64,000 nucleotides of DNA, taken from contig CACYQD010000002.1 in the NCBI GenBank assembly GCA_902776475.1, forward strand, positions 62,001-126,000, in the 5' to 3' direction. Made by a program: the position numbers and the translations under genes. Below the pieces are notes generated by a model that did not search any database, was not told where the DNA came from, and saw only the letters and a program-made list of their open reading frames with translations. This document shows, one piece after another, positions 34,600 through 44,077 of the stretch (its first letter is position 1; each line of letters starts with the position of its first letter). The DNA is from an uncultured Prevotellaceae bacterium. Lineage in GTDB: Bacteria > Bacteroidota > Bacteroidia > Bacteroidales > Bacteroidaceae.

Positions 34600-36519
34600 T
34601 TACTTCATATACTTCTTCCCGTCCAGGATATACACGCCCTTTTCGGGCGGCGAAGCGAGGCGGCGGCCATCAATGGTGTAAGATTCCGCTTTCACCATCT
34701 TTATGCCATCAACATTCTTGAGACCCGTGTGTTGGAGGTGTCGGTCGAGAACCTCCAGATACCATTCGTTGATGGTCGCGATTTCCTCTTCCAACTCCCC
34801 ATTGGTCAGCGTTCTTTCCTCGACAAGCTGACCGTATGTGGTGTCAAGCCATTCAAGAAGCTGGCAGGCCAGATCGTCATCTTCCATATCTGTTAAGGAA
34901 TGCACCACAAAACTGACCTCAGACCAGACCGAGGCGAGGTCTTTCCACAACTGGATGTTCCTGTCCAGACTGTCGCGGGCATTCTGGAAATCCCTCATGG
35001 CACCGATGGACGGCTCCTTGCCCACCGCCATGACAAGTCCGGCCACGGCTTCATTGTATGCACTCATGTAAGACCAAGTGATGACATCTGCCGTCGGGTC
35101 ATATCCCCCGGCATTTTTCTTGACTGACTCCAATAGCAACGTGTATGCGTCATCACCGTCACCGTAGTATATCAGCGAGAAGTCATCGAACATGGTCCAG
35201 TCGTCAGGAACCGTCATGTCCTTTCGGACTCCGATTCTCAGGTCACCTTTCTCTTCCACGTAGATGAACACGCTGTTGCCGTTGCAGTAGCCGGCTTTGA
35301 AGAACTCGTCGGCCGCCTCCATGTTGTTGGGAATAACAAACGTTTCTCCCGTCTCCGAATCGATGGCTGATCTCCAAGTCCCTGTGGCCATGTTCTCCGT
35401 CAACTTGGCCGTGAATGGAGAGACGATGCTGGCCGTCAGGCTGTCCTCCGAAGTCGAGGTATATAGTTTCGCATATCTTGACTCTCCGTTTTGTACCTTG
35501 AAATTGTCATAAGCTGGTTGCGGAATGCCAGCACGGTAGAAAGCGTTGACACTCAACACATAAACCCCTTCCTTCAAGCCTTCAATCCGCTGGTATGTGT
35601 CGTAGTTCATGTTGTAGCGCTCGGCGTTCTCCTTCGGCAGGTAGCCACCGAAACCTGTACCCTCCCAACCGTCGTAGCTGTTACCTGCGAAACTCGGGTT
35701 TGTAATGAACAACGGGGTTATGTCAGCGGGAGCCTCAGCGGTGGCGGTATCGTACCGCTCCCAGGCTATTTCCTCCTCACGTGCGGTGATGGCGGCCTTG
35801 GTTTCCTCGATAGCCTTCTGGATTTCCTCCAGCGTGCTGTTGGTGTTGTTATAGACGGCGATCTGGGCCGTCACATTGGTACCAATGGACTCTGCCTTGT
35901 TGAGCAAGTCTTTCAGTTCCATGGCTGCATCATAGATCATGAGGGCTGCCTCATAGACCTCATATGCGGCCTCCGGTACGAGCTTCCAGTCGATGTAGGC
36001 TCCGCTTTCCGCAGTAAGGCCGTAGTAGAGTGCGGTGTTCTCCGGATCAGCCGTCCTGTCAAGACCTACGAATTTCGTGTTGTCCCTGCAATTGGGGTTC
36101 AGGGAAGAAGGTGAAAGGCGGTACGTCAGGCCTCCCATATTCTTGATCTCCCAAAGGTAATCGGGCTGGTTGTTGTAATCGACGAACATAATGTTCTGAT
36201 TATTCACGAACCACCACATCTTCCATGCATTCTGGGTCCTCACGTAGTCGGTGAGTGTCCATGCGCCGTCGGCACGACGTTCGGCCCTTACCTTCAGGCC
36301 GTATATGCCCGCACTCGCCTGGGTGCCGTATGCATTGCCCTGGGTAAAGAAAAGATGGCAGTCTGGCAAGTAGAAGTAATACACCTCGCCTTCTGTCAGC
36401 TCTGCGAACTCGGTGACCGCCGGCTCCTGCCAGACGTTGCCGTCCACAGCCACGGCTGGAAGACTGGAAGCAAAGAGCAATACGCTTAGTAATAAAGTTG
36501 AAGTAATAGTCGTTTTCAT
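34600..36519 (-). CDS. Large secreted protein with sorting-like C-terminal tail
   Basis: A 639-residue secreted protein of unknown function. The start at 36519 gives MKTTITSTLLLSVLLFASS, a clear signal peptide (cleavage near AVAVDG). A middle segment (TPLFITNPSFAGNSYDGWEG ... EGVYVLSVNAFYR) looks like a carbohydrate-binding-type beta sandwich, flanked by helical, FIVAR-like stretches (LLNKAESIGTNVTAQIAVYN); these are inferences. The C-terminus YTIDGRRLASPPEKGVYILD followed by GKKYMK is the short Prevotella tail, encoded by DNA that is nearly identical to the remnant at 38960-39026. A -7 box TATATTTG lies at 36573-36580 on this strand. It would reach the surface or medium, possibly via type IX secretion. 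Confidence 0.7.
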   Translation of the reverse strand: MKTTITSTLLLSVLLFASSLPAVAVDGNVWQEPAVTEFAELTEGEVYYFYLPDCHLFFTQGNAYGTQASAGIYGLKVRAERRADGAWTLTDYVRTQNAWKMWWFVNNQNIMFVDYNNQPDYLWEIKNMGGLTYRLSPSSLNPNCRDNTKFVGLDRTADPENTALYYGLTAESGAYIDWKLVPEAAYEVYEAALMIYDAAMELKDLLNKAESIGTNVTAQIAVYNNTNSTLEEIQKAIEETKAAITAREEEIAWERYDTATAEAPADITPLFITNPSFAGNSYDGWEGTGFGGYLPKENAERYNMNYDTYQRIEGLKEGVYVLSVNAFYRAGIPQPAYDNFKVQNGESRYAKLYTSTSEDSLTASIVSPFTAKLTENMATGTWRSAIDSETGETFVIPNNMEAADEFFKAGYCNGNSVFIYVEEKGDLRIGVRKDMTVPDDWTMFDDFSLIYYGDGDDAYTLLLESVKKNAGGYDPTADVITWSYMSAYNEAVAGLVMAVGKEPSIGAMRDFQNARDSLDRNIQLWKDLASVWSEVSFVVHSLTDMEDDDLACQLLEWLDTTYGQLVEERTLTNGELEEEIATINEWYLEVLDRHLQHTGLKNVDGIKMVKAESYTIDGRRLASPPEKGVYILDGKKYMK

Positions 36520-36657
36520 GATTGTCTTATTATTGTTGTTTCTCACACTTCACACATCAGGGATGCTTCCTGCAAATATAATGAAAATATTTCAAAAGAA
36601 TGATTAACAAAAGTAAACATTTTCAAATTAAATGAAAATAAAAATAAATTTAATTAT

Positions 36658-36937
36658 TAATTATTGCTGTCCGATAAAAACTGAAAACTTCAGAAATTGG
36701 TTTGTAAGTAACTGAGAATCAGTAGTCGGACAAGCATATTCAAAAAGTAAGCCCCCTATGAACAAATTCGACTTTATAGACGAAAATATCTTCATCGAGG
36801 CATTTCAAGTCCCAAATACAGGGATTTAAGCTCGAAATTCGGCATTTTAGAGCCAAATTTGATAGGTTCCGCCCAACAATGAGGAAGCTAAGTTTCTGAC
36901 TCATCGGATTAAATTTTTTATCGGACAGCAATAATTA
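36658..36937. mobile_element. MITE-like or deleted IS element with 23-bp terminal inverted repeats
   Basis: Perfect 23-bp terminal inverted repeats occupy 36658-36680 and 36915-36937, containing ATTGCTGTCCGATAAAAA. The flanking 8-mers TTAATTAT and TTAATAAT differ at one position, which could be an 8-bp target duplication in A+T-rich DNA. The 280-bp body has no plausible transposase; the only frame (minus, TTG start inside the right repeat) is short. The rest of the gap 36520-37243 contains A+T-rich DNA, a -7 box for the minus gene, a TAGAGACG half-copy at about 37078 and a candidate promoter at 37137-37167 (TTTG, 19 bases, TATCTTAG). Confidence 0.7.
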
Positions 36938-37243
36938 TTAATAATAGTTAATTTAATATTTTATAATCATTATAAATATCTGATAATAAATAACTTATTA
37001 AATGCGTATTTTTGCGAAGTAAATATTATAAAACTCCAATGCGGGTTAGGCAAGCGTCCCTTCGGGCCGATAAAAATGTAGAGACGTCACGTAGTCAATT
37101 AAATACATTTCGGGTATCACAAAAATCAATTATTTCTTTGAAGGAACATTATTTTTCACTATCTTAGCGGCGGAAATGAGCCGGGAGCCATTCGTTCCCA
37201 GTGAAAAGAGAATATCGTGAACAGTCAAAATCAAGGAGCGACC

Positions 37244-38851
37244 ATGACCCACCTGAACAATCCCTATCCCGACGAGCGGCGCTACCCCGTCGGCATACAG
37301 ACTTTCTCTGAGATCATCAACAATGGTTATGTCTATATCGACAAGACCGACCTGATGTGGCGTATGACCCGTCTGAGCAAGTATATCTTCCTAAGCCGCC
37401 CGAGGCGGTTCGGCAAGTCGCTGCTCACCACCACGCTCTGCTCCTTCTTCCAGGGGCGGCGCGACCTCTTCGAGGGACTCAGGGTGATGGAGCTTGAGAA
37501 GGAGTGGAAACAGTATCCTGTGCTCCACATCGACGTGAGCATGGCAAAGGCGCAAGAAAACGAGGAATTTTTGTCGAATGCCTTGTTCCGGCAGCTTGAA
37601 CCTTACACGGAGACCTATGGGGCCAAAGCATCCGAGCTGACACCAGGTGCCGTGTTCAGCGGTCTCATCCGCCGTGCCTACGAGCAGACCGGCTCGCAGG
37701 TTGTGGTCGTCATCGACGAGTACGACGCACCGCTGCTGGAGGTGCTCCATGAGGACGAGCGCCTCGACGGTTACCGCCGCGTGATGCAGGAGTTCTACCA
37801 GTGCCTCAAGGCCAACGAGGCCATGATCCGCTTCTGCTTCATCACAGGTATCACCAAGTTCTCGCAGCTCAGCATCTTCTCCACCCTCAACAACATCACC
37901 AACATCTCGCTCCATCCCGACTTCGCCGCCATCTGCGGCATCACCGGAGAGGAGATCAACACCCAGATGCAGCCCGACGTGGAGCGGTTGGCCAAGGAGT
38001 ATGAAGTGTCTTCCCGGGAGATGCGTGAGATGCTCCGCGAGACCTACGACGGCTACCGTTTCTCACGCAAGTCACCCGACATCTACAACCCCTTCAGTCT
38101 GATGAAGGCATTCAACGAGTGCGAACTACGCAATTTCTGGTTTGAGAGCGGCACGCCGTCCTACCTCATCCGCCAGATGCGCCGGTTCCGCACCGACATC
38201 ACCAAACTCGACGGCCTCGAGGCTCCGGCCTCGGCCTTCGACCAGCCCACGGAAAACATGCGCAATGCCCTGCCCCTGCTCTACCAGAGCGGATACATGA
38301 CCATCAAAGACTATGATCCACGGGGGGGGATGTTCACTCTTGGTCTGCCCAACAAGGAAGTGCGCGTAGGATTCACAGAAGGGTTGCTACCCGCTATTTC
38401 AGGTATCGAGGGCAGTGACGTGCAGGCTGGTTTCGCCGTGCGCTTCTGGCGCGCCCTGCGTGCCGACGACACCGACCTGGCCCTGCGCGAGCTGCAGGCC
38501 TACCTGGAGGAGCTGCCCTACGTCGAGGGATTCAAGAAAAAGCTCGAGGAGGTCTCCACCGCGGAGGGGTTCTACGAGTGGTCGTTCTACCTCATCTTCT
38601 CCATGCTCAACGTCTACGTGCAGACACAGGTCAAGTGCGCACGGGGAAAGGCCGACATGGTGGTCTTCATGCCCGACACGATCTACGTGATGGAGCTCAA
38701 GATCAACGGAACGGCGCAGGACGCCCTCGACCAGATCAACGACAGGGGCTACGCCCTGCGCTACGCCACCGACGGCCGCCGCATCGTCAAGGCCGGCATC
38801 GGCTTCTCCGTCGAGAAGCGGGCAATGACGGGGTATATTATTGAAGATTGA
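37244..38851 (+). CDS. AAA-ATPase-like protein with C-terminal PD-(D/E)XK nuclease domain
   Basis: A 535-residue protein of the AAA-ATPase-like (PF09820) plus PD-(D/E)XK nuclease (DUF1703) family, which is strongly expanded in Bacteroides and Prevotella and has no proven role. Walker A is the unusual RPRRFGKSLLTT (about residues 49-60); Walker B is VVVVIDEYDAPLL (about 158-170). Near the C-terminus GKADMVVFMPDTIYVMELKI supplies the D and ExK of a nuclease core, apparently intact. The ATG at 37244 is preferred to an upstream GTG because GGAG lies 9 bases ahead of it. It stands alone between a mobile-element remnant and repeats, consistent with an accessory gene. Confidence 0.88.
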   Translation: MTHLNNPYPDERRYPVGIQTFSEIINNGYVYIDKTDLMWRMTRLSKYIFLSRPRRFGKSLLTTTLCSFFQGRRDLFEGLRVMELEKEWKQYPVLHIDVSMAKAQENEEFLSNALFRQLEPYTETYGAKASELTPGAVFSGLIRRAYEQTGSQVVVVIDEYDAPLLEVLHEDERLDGYRRVMQEFYQCLKANEAMIRFCFITGITKFSQLSIFSTLNNITNISLHPDFAAICGITGEEINTQMQPDVERLAKEYEVSSREMREMLRETYDGYRFSRKSPDIYNPFSLMKAFNECELRNFWFESGTPSYLIRQMRRFRTDITKLDGLEAPASAFDQPTENMRNALPLLYQSGYMTIKDYDPRGGMFTLGLPNKEVRVGFTEGLLPAISGIEGSDVQAGFAVRFWRALRADDTDLALRELQAYLEELPYVEGFKKKLEEVSTAEGFYEWSFYLIFSMLNVYVQTQVKCARGKADMVVFMPDTIYVMELKINGTAQDALDQINDRGYALRYATDGRRIVKAGIGFSVEKRAMTGYIIED

Positions 38852-38854
38852 AAA

Positions 38855-38883
38855 ATAGAGACTCCACGGTGTGGCGTCTCTAT
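38855..38883 (+). terminator. TAGAGACG-family palindromic terminator
   Basis: ATAGAGAC / GTCTCTAT outer arms, CCAC/GTGG inner arms, loop of three. It begins four bases after the stop codon. Same palindrome family as at 3529 and 10033, with differing inner bases. Confidence 0.65.
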
Positions 38884-38957
38884 TTCATTATTGTCCCAGT
38901 CATTCATCATCCCCACTTTTTTACATCCCCTCCTTCGGTGGGGCTTGGGGAGGTTAT

Positions 38958-39100
38958 TCACTTCACATACTTCTTCCCGTCGAGGATATACACCCCCTTG
39001 TCGGGCGGAGAGGCGAGGCGGCGGCCCTGGAGGTCGTGGATCACGCCAACTGTTTTCACTGCCGATGCATTCGCCTCGTTGATTCCCGAGACATCAACCT
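38958..39100 (-). pseudogene. C-terminal sorting-tail remnant of a lost secreted protein
   Basis: On the minus strand the translation EVDVSGINEANASAVKTVGV then IHDLQGRRLASPPDKGVYIL and DGKKYVK ends at a stop at 38958-38960, matching the tail of the protein at 34600-36519. No body of a protein precedes it: upstream of about 39100 the sequence becomes the repeated promoter-like element. The part 38960-39026 agrees with 34602-34668 at 61 of 67 bases by hand alignment. It is an orphan tail, left by deletion or deposited by conversion. Confidence 0.65.
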
Positions 39101-39121
39101 CGATGATCGAGAGACGCGCCG

Positions 39122-39341
39122 AAGGTACTTTCGCTCGGAAATGCTCAAATAAATTAGGCATTTCGCTCGCTTAATCGTACCTTGACTGCGTCGAAAGTAC
39201 TCAGCACTCGGCAGAGCAAAGAAAAATGATGTTTTTCTTTGCTCTGCTCTCGTTTTTTCCTTTGACTTCGTCGAAGGTACTATCGCTCGGATATAAAAAT
39301 GAATAAATTCATTTTGTATTTCGCTCGCTTAATCGTACCTT
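39122..39341 (+). repeat. Three tandem palindromic promoter-like elements upstream of leuS
   Basis: Copy 1 (39122-39183) and copy 3 (39274-39341) run from AAGGTAC to GTACCTT, both with the block TTTCGCTCGCTTAATCG before the right end; the middle copy (about 39189-39260) holds a 16-bp perfect hairpin (39211-39226 with 39232-39247). The central hairpin differs in sequence in every copy but is always present. Copy 3 carries the leuS promoter; copy 1 has decayed boxes. A fourth copy precedes ychF (53000-53050, minus). Confidence 0.7.
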
Positions 39342-39343
39342 TG
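39313..39343 (+). promoter_or_regulatory. Promoter of leuS
   Basis: TTTG (39313-39316), 19-base spacer, TACCTTTG (39336-39343), 24 bases before the leuS ATG. The spacer is the conserved TTTCGCTCGCTTAATCG block of the repeat element. Confidence 0.8.
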
Positions 39344-39367
39344 CAGGAAATTTTAAATTGAAGAAAA

Positions 39368-42220
39368 ATGGAATACAATTTCAGAGAGATTGAGAAAAAA
39401 TGGCAAAAGAAGTGGGTGGAGCAAAAAACCTACAAAGTGACTGAGGATGAGAGCAAGAAGAAATTCTATGTGCTGAATATGTTTCCCTATCCTTCTGGAG
39501 CTGGACTGCATGTGGGACACCCGCTCGGATATATCGCATCCGACATCTATGCACGCTACAAAAGACAACAAGGATACAATGTGCTCAACCCTATGGGATA
39601 TGATGCCTATGGACTGCCGGCTGAACAATACGCCATACAGACTGGACAACATCCCGCCATCACTACTGAAGCCAATATCAAAAGATATCGTGAACAGCTC
39701 GACAAAATAGGATTTTGCTTCGACTGGGACCGTGAGGTGCGCACCTGTGAACCGGGCTACTACCATTGGACACAATGGGCTTTCCAAAAAATGTTTGATT
39801 CCTATTACTGCAACAAGACGCAGAAAGCATTGCCCATCTGTCAACTGACCGAAATCTTCGCTCAACATGGTACTGATGGTATCGACGCTGCCTGTTCAGA
39901 AGAACTGTCCTTCACCGCAGAGGAATGGAACAGTTGGGACGAGAAAAAACAGCAGGAGGTGCTCATGAACTACCGCATCGCCTACCTCGGTGAAACCATG
40001 GTGAACTGGTGCGCCGGACTGGGTACGGTGCTCGCCAACGATGAGGTGGTGGACGGCGTGAGCGTCAGAGGCGGATTCCCTGTGGTGCAAAAGAAAATGA
40101 GACAGTGGTGCCTGCGCGTCTCTGCCTACGCTCAGAGACTGCTCGACGGACTGGACCATATCGACTGGACCGACTCACTCAAAGAGACACAACGCAACTG
40201 GATTGGACGCTCGGAAGGTACGGAAATGCAGTTTAACGTGAAAGACAGCGACATCGCATTCACCATCTTCACCACCCGTGCCGACACCATCTTCGGCGTC
40301 ACCTTCATGGTGCTGGCTCCCGAGAGTGAACTGGTGCAGCAACTCACCACTCCAGAACAGAAAAAGGAAGTAGACGAATACCTGGCCTACGTGAAGAAAC
40401 GCACCGAGCGCGACAGACAGATGGATCATAAAGTGACCGGCGTCTTCTCTGGGTCGTATGCCATCAACCCACTGACCAAAGAAGCTATTCCCATCTGGAT
40501 TGCTGAATATGTATTGGCAGGATATGGTACGGGTGCCATCATGGCCGTACCCGCTCACGACAGCCGCGACTATGCTTTCGCCAAGCATTTCAACCTGCCC
40601 ATCATCCCGCTCATCGAAGGAGCTGACATCTCAGAGGAGAGTTTTGATGCCAAAGAGGGTATCGTCATGAACAGTTCAAACGGGGAGTTCTCACTCAACG
40701 GACTGACCGTGAAAGAGGCCATCGAAAAAACCAAACAATACGTCACTGAACAAAACCTCGGACGGGTGAAAGTCAACTACCGTCTGAGAGACGCCATCTT
40801 CTCACGTCAGCGCTACTGGGGTGAGCCATTCCCCGTGTATTACAAAAATGATATGCCATACATGATTCCAGAGGAATGTCTGCCACTCGAATTGCCGGAA
40901 ATCAGCCAATATAAACCCACTGAAGACGGACAACCCCCTCTCGGACATGCCACGAAATGGGCCTGGGACACAAAAAACAATGCCGTCGTTGAGAAAAACC
41001 TCATCGACAATGTCAGCATCTTCCCGCTTGAACTGAACACCATGCCGGGTTTTGCCGGGTCGAGCGCCTACTATCTGCGCTACATGGATCCACATAATGA
41101 CAAGGCCCTGGTGGATCAGAAAATCGATGAATACTGGCAAAACGTGGATCTCTATGTGGGCGGTACGGAGCATGCCACCGGACACTTGATCTACAGCCGG
41201 TTCTGGAACAAATTCCTCCATGACTACGGATACAGCTGCAAAGAAGAACCCTTCCAGAAACTCGTCAACCAAGGCATGATCCAGGGACGAAGCAACTTCG
41301 TCTATCGTGACAACGTAGCCAGTCAGGAAAAAGGACATCCCGTCTTCGTCAGTCTCGGACTCAAAGACCAATACCAGGACACGACGCCCATCCATGTGGA
41401 TGTCAACATCGTGGCCAATGACATCCTCGACATCGAAGCCTTCAAGGCATGGAGACCGGAATATGAAAATGCTGAGTTTGTGCTTGAGGATGGAAAATAT
41501 ATCTGTGGATGGGCCATCGAGAAAATGTCGAAATCGATGTTCAACGTGGTCAATCCCGACATGATCGTAGAGCGTTATGGTGCCGACACGCTGCGCCTCT
41601 ATGAGATGTTCCTCGGACCCGTGGAACAAAGCAAGCCATGGGACACCAACGGCATCGACGGTTGCCACAGATTCCTGAAGAAATTCTGGGCTCTCTTCTT
41701 CGGTAGCGGCAAAGAGAGCAGTGACACCCTACTCGACCTCAACGGAGATGCCACTCCGGAGATGCTCAAGAGCGTTCACAAACTCATCAAGAAAGTATCG
41801 CAGGATATCGAGAGTTTCTCCTACAACACTTCTATTTCGGCCTTTATGATCTGTGTCAATGAACTGTCGCAGATGAAATGCCGCAACCATGAATTGCTCA
41901 AGACCCTCGTCGTGCTCATCGCTCCTTTCGCGCCCCATATCGCTGAAGAACTCTGGGAGACGTTGGGTGAAGAAAGTTCGGTGTGTGATGCCACTTGGCC
42001 CACATACAATGAGCAATATCTGGTGGAAAGTCAGATGCAACTCACCATCTCCTTCAACGGAAAAGCACGCTATCAGATGCTCTTCGACATCAATGCTGAT
42101 AATGCCACCATTGAGAAAGCGGTGCTCGAAGATGAAAGGGCTGCCAAATACATCGGTGACAAACGGGTGGTGAAGGTCATCATCGTACCCAAGAAAATCG
42201 TCAATGTCGTCATCAAATAG
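39368..42220 (+). CDS. leuS: Leucine--tRNA ligase
   Basis: Class I aminoacyl-tRNA synthetase of 950 residues charging tRNA-Leu, with the CP1 editing domain that removes mischarged amino acids. The HIGH motif is [10 protein letters not shown] (about residues 44-53), the editing-domain threonine-rich segment includes [16 protein letters not shown] (about 300), and the KMSKS loop is intact at about 719-723. The C-terminal anticodon-binding domain is complete. First gene of a likely operon with YitT and ITPase genes, at 7-base and overlapping spacing. Confidence 0.97.
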   Translation: MEYNFREIEKKWQKKWVEQKTYKVTEDESKKKFYVLNMFPYPSGAGLHVGHPLGYIASDIYARYKRQQGYNVLNPMGYDAYGLPAEQYAIQTGQHPAITTEANIKRYREQLDKIGFCFDWDREVRTCEPGYYHWTQWAFQKMFDSYYCNKTQKALPICQLTEIFAQHGTDGIDAACSEELSFTAEEWNSWDEKKQQEVLMNYRIAYLGETMVNWCAGLGTVLANDEVVDGVSVRGGFPVVQKKMRQWCLRVSAYAQRLLDGLDHIDWTDSLKETQRNWIGRSEGTEMQFNVKDSDIAFTIFTTRADTIFGVTFMVLAPESELVQQLTTPEQKKEVDEYLAYVKKRTERDRQMDHKVTGVFSGSYAINPLTKEAIPIWIAEYVLAGYGTGAIMAVPAHDSRDYAFAKHFNLPIIPLIEGADISEESFDAKEGIVMNSSNGEFSLNGLTVKEAIEKTKQYVTEQNLGRVKVNYRLRDAIFSRQRYWGEPFPVYYKNDMPYMIPEECLPLELPEISQYKPTEDGQPPLGHATKWAWDTKNNAVVEKNLIDNVSIFPLELNTMPGFAGSSAYYLRYMDPHNDKALVDQKIDEYWQNVDLYVGGTEHATGHLIYSRFWNKFLHDYGYSCKEEPFQKLVNQGMIQGRSNFVYRDNVASQEKGHPVFVSLGLKDQYQDTTPIHVDVNIVANDILDIEAFKAWRPEYENAEFVLEDGKYICGWAIEKMSKSMFNVVNPDMIVERYGADTLRLYEMFLGPVEQSKPWDTNGIDGCHRFLKKFWALFFGSGKESSDTLLDLNGDATPEMLKSVHKLIKKVSQDIESFSYNTSISAFMICVNELSQMKCRNHELLKTLVVLIAPFAPHIAEELWETLGEESSVCDATWPTYNEQYLVESQMQLTISFNGKARYQMLFDINADNATIEKAVLEDERAAKYIGDKRVVKVIIVPKKIVNVVIK

Positions 42221-42227
42221 TTAGCTC

Positions 42228-43178
42228 ATGACCATTGAGAGACGCAGAATACTTAACGAAGCCAAGGATTATATTTTCATAACCCTTGGCCTTCTGCTCT
42301 ATACGGTGGGATGGACCGTCTTCCTGCTGCCCTACGAAATCGTGACAGGCGGTGTGACAGGTGTCTCGGCTATCATCTTCTACGCTACCAATGCCAATGG
42401 ACATGGAATACCCATCATGTATTCCTACTTCATCATCAACTTCCTGCTCTTGGTGCTGGCCCTGAAAATCCTGGGATGGAGATTTCTCATCAAGACCATC
42501 TATGCCATCTTCATGCTTTCTGCCATGCTCGGTGTCATGCAGGATGTGGTGACCCATCCAGATGGTACTATGACCAAATTGCTCGGCGACCAGGACTTCA
42601 TGTCGCTCATCATTGGTTGTTGTATGACCGGTACGGCACTGGCCATCGTCTTCCTGCACAACGGCAGTACGGGTGGCACGGATATCGTAGCGGCAGTAGT
42701 CAACAAGTACAAGAACATGTCACTGGGAACGGTGCTCATCATCGTCGATCTGTTTATCATCGGCAGCAGTTTCCCCATCTTCATCCTCGCACGCGACTTC
42801 ACCATCACCGATGCCCTCTACAAAATTGTCTTCGGTCTTTGTACGATGGTGGTGGAGAACTTCATGCTCGACTATGTGATGAACTCCCGGCGGGAGTCGG
42901 TGCAGTTTTTCATCTTCTCCAAAAAATACCAGGAAATCGCCAATGCCATCGGTACGGAGATGGAGCATGGCGTGACCATCCTCGATGGTCACGGCTGGTA
43001 CACTGGACAGGAGATGAAGGTGCTCTGTATTCTGGCCCGCAAGAGAGAAAGTGTGAGCATGTTCAGACTCATCAAATCCATCGACCCCAACGCCTTCGTC
43101 AGTCAGAGCAGCGTCATCGGTGTCTATGGAGAGGGTTTTGATGAAATGAAAGTAAAAGTAAAAGAAAAAAAGTCATGA
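42228..43178 (+). CDS. YitT family membrane protein
   Basis: A 316-residue protein with five to six hydrophobic segments in the first 190 residues ([20 protein letters not shown], GLxxTGGVTG-type loop read here as [30 protein letters not shown]) followed by a cytoplasmic DUF2179 domain (about 225-310: [20 protein letters not shown]). The family is widespread; the transported substrate is not established. Its stop overlaps the ITPase start in ATGA. Confidence 0.92.
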   Translation: MTIERRRILNEAKDYIFITLGLLLYTVGWTVFLLPYEIVTGGVTGVSAIIFYATNANGHGIPIMYSYFIINFLLLVLALKILGWRFLIKTIYAIFMLSAMLGVMQDVVTHPDGTMTKLLGDQDFMSLIIGCCMTGTALAIVFLHNGSTGGTDIVAAVVNKYKNMSLGTVLIIVDLFIIGSSFPIFILARDFTITDALYKIVFGLCTMVVENFMLDYVMNSRRESVQFFIFSKKYQEIANAIGTEMEHGVTILDGHGWYTGQEMKVLCILARKRESVSMFRLIKSIDPNAFVSQSSVIGVYGEGFDEMKVKVKEKKS

Positions 43179-43759
43179 GAATCGTTTTCGCCACCAATAA
43201 CGCCCATAAACTATCTGAAATCAGGCAGATCCTGGGTGATTCTGTCGAGGTTCTTTCATTGGCAGACATCGGATGCCATGTGGATATCCCTGAAACCGCC
43301 GACACCCTGGAGGGTAATGCCCTGCAGAAAGCACAGTATGTGGTTGACCATTATCACATCAGCTGTTTCGCCGATGACACTGGTCTGGAAGTGGACGCAC
43401 TCAACGGTGAACCTGGCATTTACTCCGCTCGTTATGCCGGAGAAGGACATGACAGTGAGGCCAATATGACCAAACTTCTGAATAAATTAGGAGAAAATAA
43501 CAATCGGAAGGCACGATTCCGCACTGTTATTGCGTTATTATTGGTGAAAGGGGATGAAATCGAACAGCATCTCTTCGAAGGTATCGTCAACGGTACCATC
43601 ATCCGTGAGCGCAAAGGAACAGCGGGTTTCGGATATGACCCCATCTTCCAACCCGACGGATACGAGGCTACATTCGCCGAACTGGGCAATGACATCAAAA
43701 ACAAAATCTCACACCGCGCGAAAGCAGTGGAAAAACTGAAAGCGGCCTTCGCCGATTGA
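43175..43759 (+). CDS. rdgB: Non-canonical purine NTP pyrophosphatase (ITPase, RdgB/HAM1)
   Basis: Cytoplasmic house-cleaning enzyme of 194 residues hydrolysing ITP, dITP and XTP to monophosphates. Family motifs are visible: [12 protein letters not shown] at the N-terminus, [27 protein letters not shown] (active-site aspartates at about 69-70), and [13 protein letters not shown] with the [10 protein letters not shown] end motif. Overlaps the YitT gene by four bases. Confidence 0.96.
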   Translation: MRIVFATNNAHKLSEIRQILGDSVEVLSLADIGCHVDIPETADTLEGNALQKAQYVVDHYHISCFADDTGLEVDALNGEPGIYSARYAGEGHDSEANMTKLLNKLGENNNRKARFRTVIALLLVKGDEIEQHLFEGIVNGTIIRERKGTAGFGYDPIFQPDGYEATFAELGNDIKNKISHRAKAVEKLKAAFAD

Positions 43760-43808
43760 AGATTGATGGCGGCCTTTGGCCGATTGAAAATTGAAGATTA
43801 AAAATTAA

Positions 43809-43827
43809 CTCAACTTTTCAAGTTGAG
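43809..43827 (+). terminator. Hairpin downstream of the ITPase gene
   Basis: CTCAACTT / AAGTTGAG arms around a three-base loop, 50 bases after the stop codon and following ATTGAAA heptads; no T-tract, so weak evidence as a terminator. Confidence 0.4.
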
Positions 43828-43850
43828 AGGAGTGTTGGAGACTAAGCATA

Positions 43851-44040
43851 CTTATCCCTCTCCCTATGGGAGAGGTTAGGTGAGGGAGTGAGAGTCAAGG
43901 TCCCCAACAAGAAGAGCAAACTTATCCCTCTCCCTATGGGAGACAAAACAAACTTATCCCTCTCCTTTGGGAGACAAAACATACTTATCCCTCTCCCTTT
44001 GGGAGAGGTTAGGTGAGGGAATTGAGGTTAGGTGAGGGAA
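43851..44040. repeat. Array of CTCTCCC/GGGAGAG palindromic repeats
   Basis: Four units each starting CTTATCCCTCTCC at 43851, 43921, 43953 and 43984. The first two are exactly 70 bases apart, the others are shortened units of about 32 bases. Each unit contains a self-complementary CTCTCCCTATGGGAGAG-type core and most contain AGGTTAGGTGAGGGA. The gap 43760-44077 consists of ATTGAAA heptads, a small hairpin and this array. Confidence 0.85.
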
Positions 44041-44077
44041 GTAACAAGGGAATTAACAAAAACTCAGTTTTATATTT

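Noticed and set aside
34124-34600. Intact small gene coupled to the preceding one by TAATG
   Set aside because: The first 30 residues are translated repeat DNA, with no signal peptide ahead of extracellular dockerin-like modules; a truncated remnant explains it better.
36740-36931. Short minus-strand frame inside the MITE-like element
   Set aside because: Begins with TTG in the terminal repeat, is only 63 codons and resembles no transposase.
43851-44040. CRISPR array
   Set aside because: Repeats are palindromic with 70 or about 32 base spacing, and the intervals between repeats are themselves near-identical between units rather than unique; no cas genes nearby.
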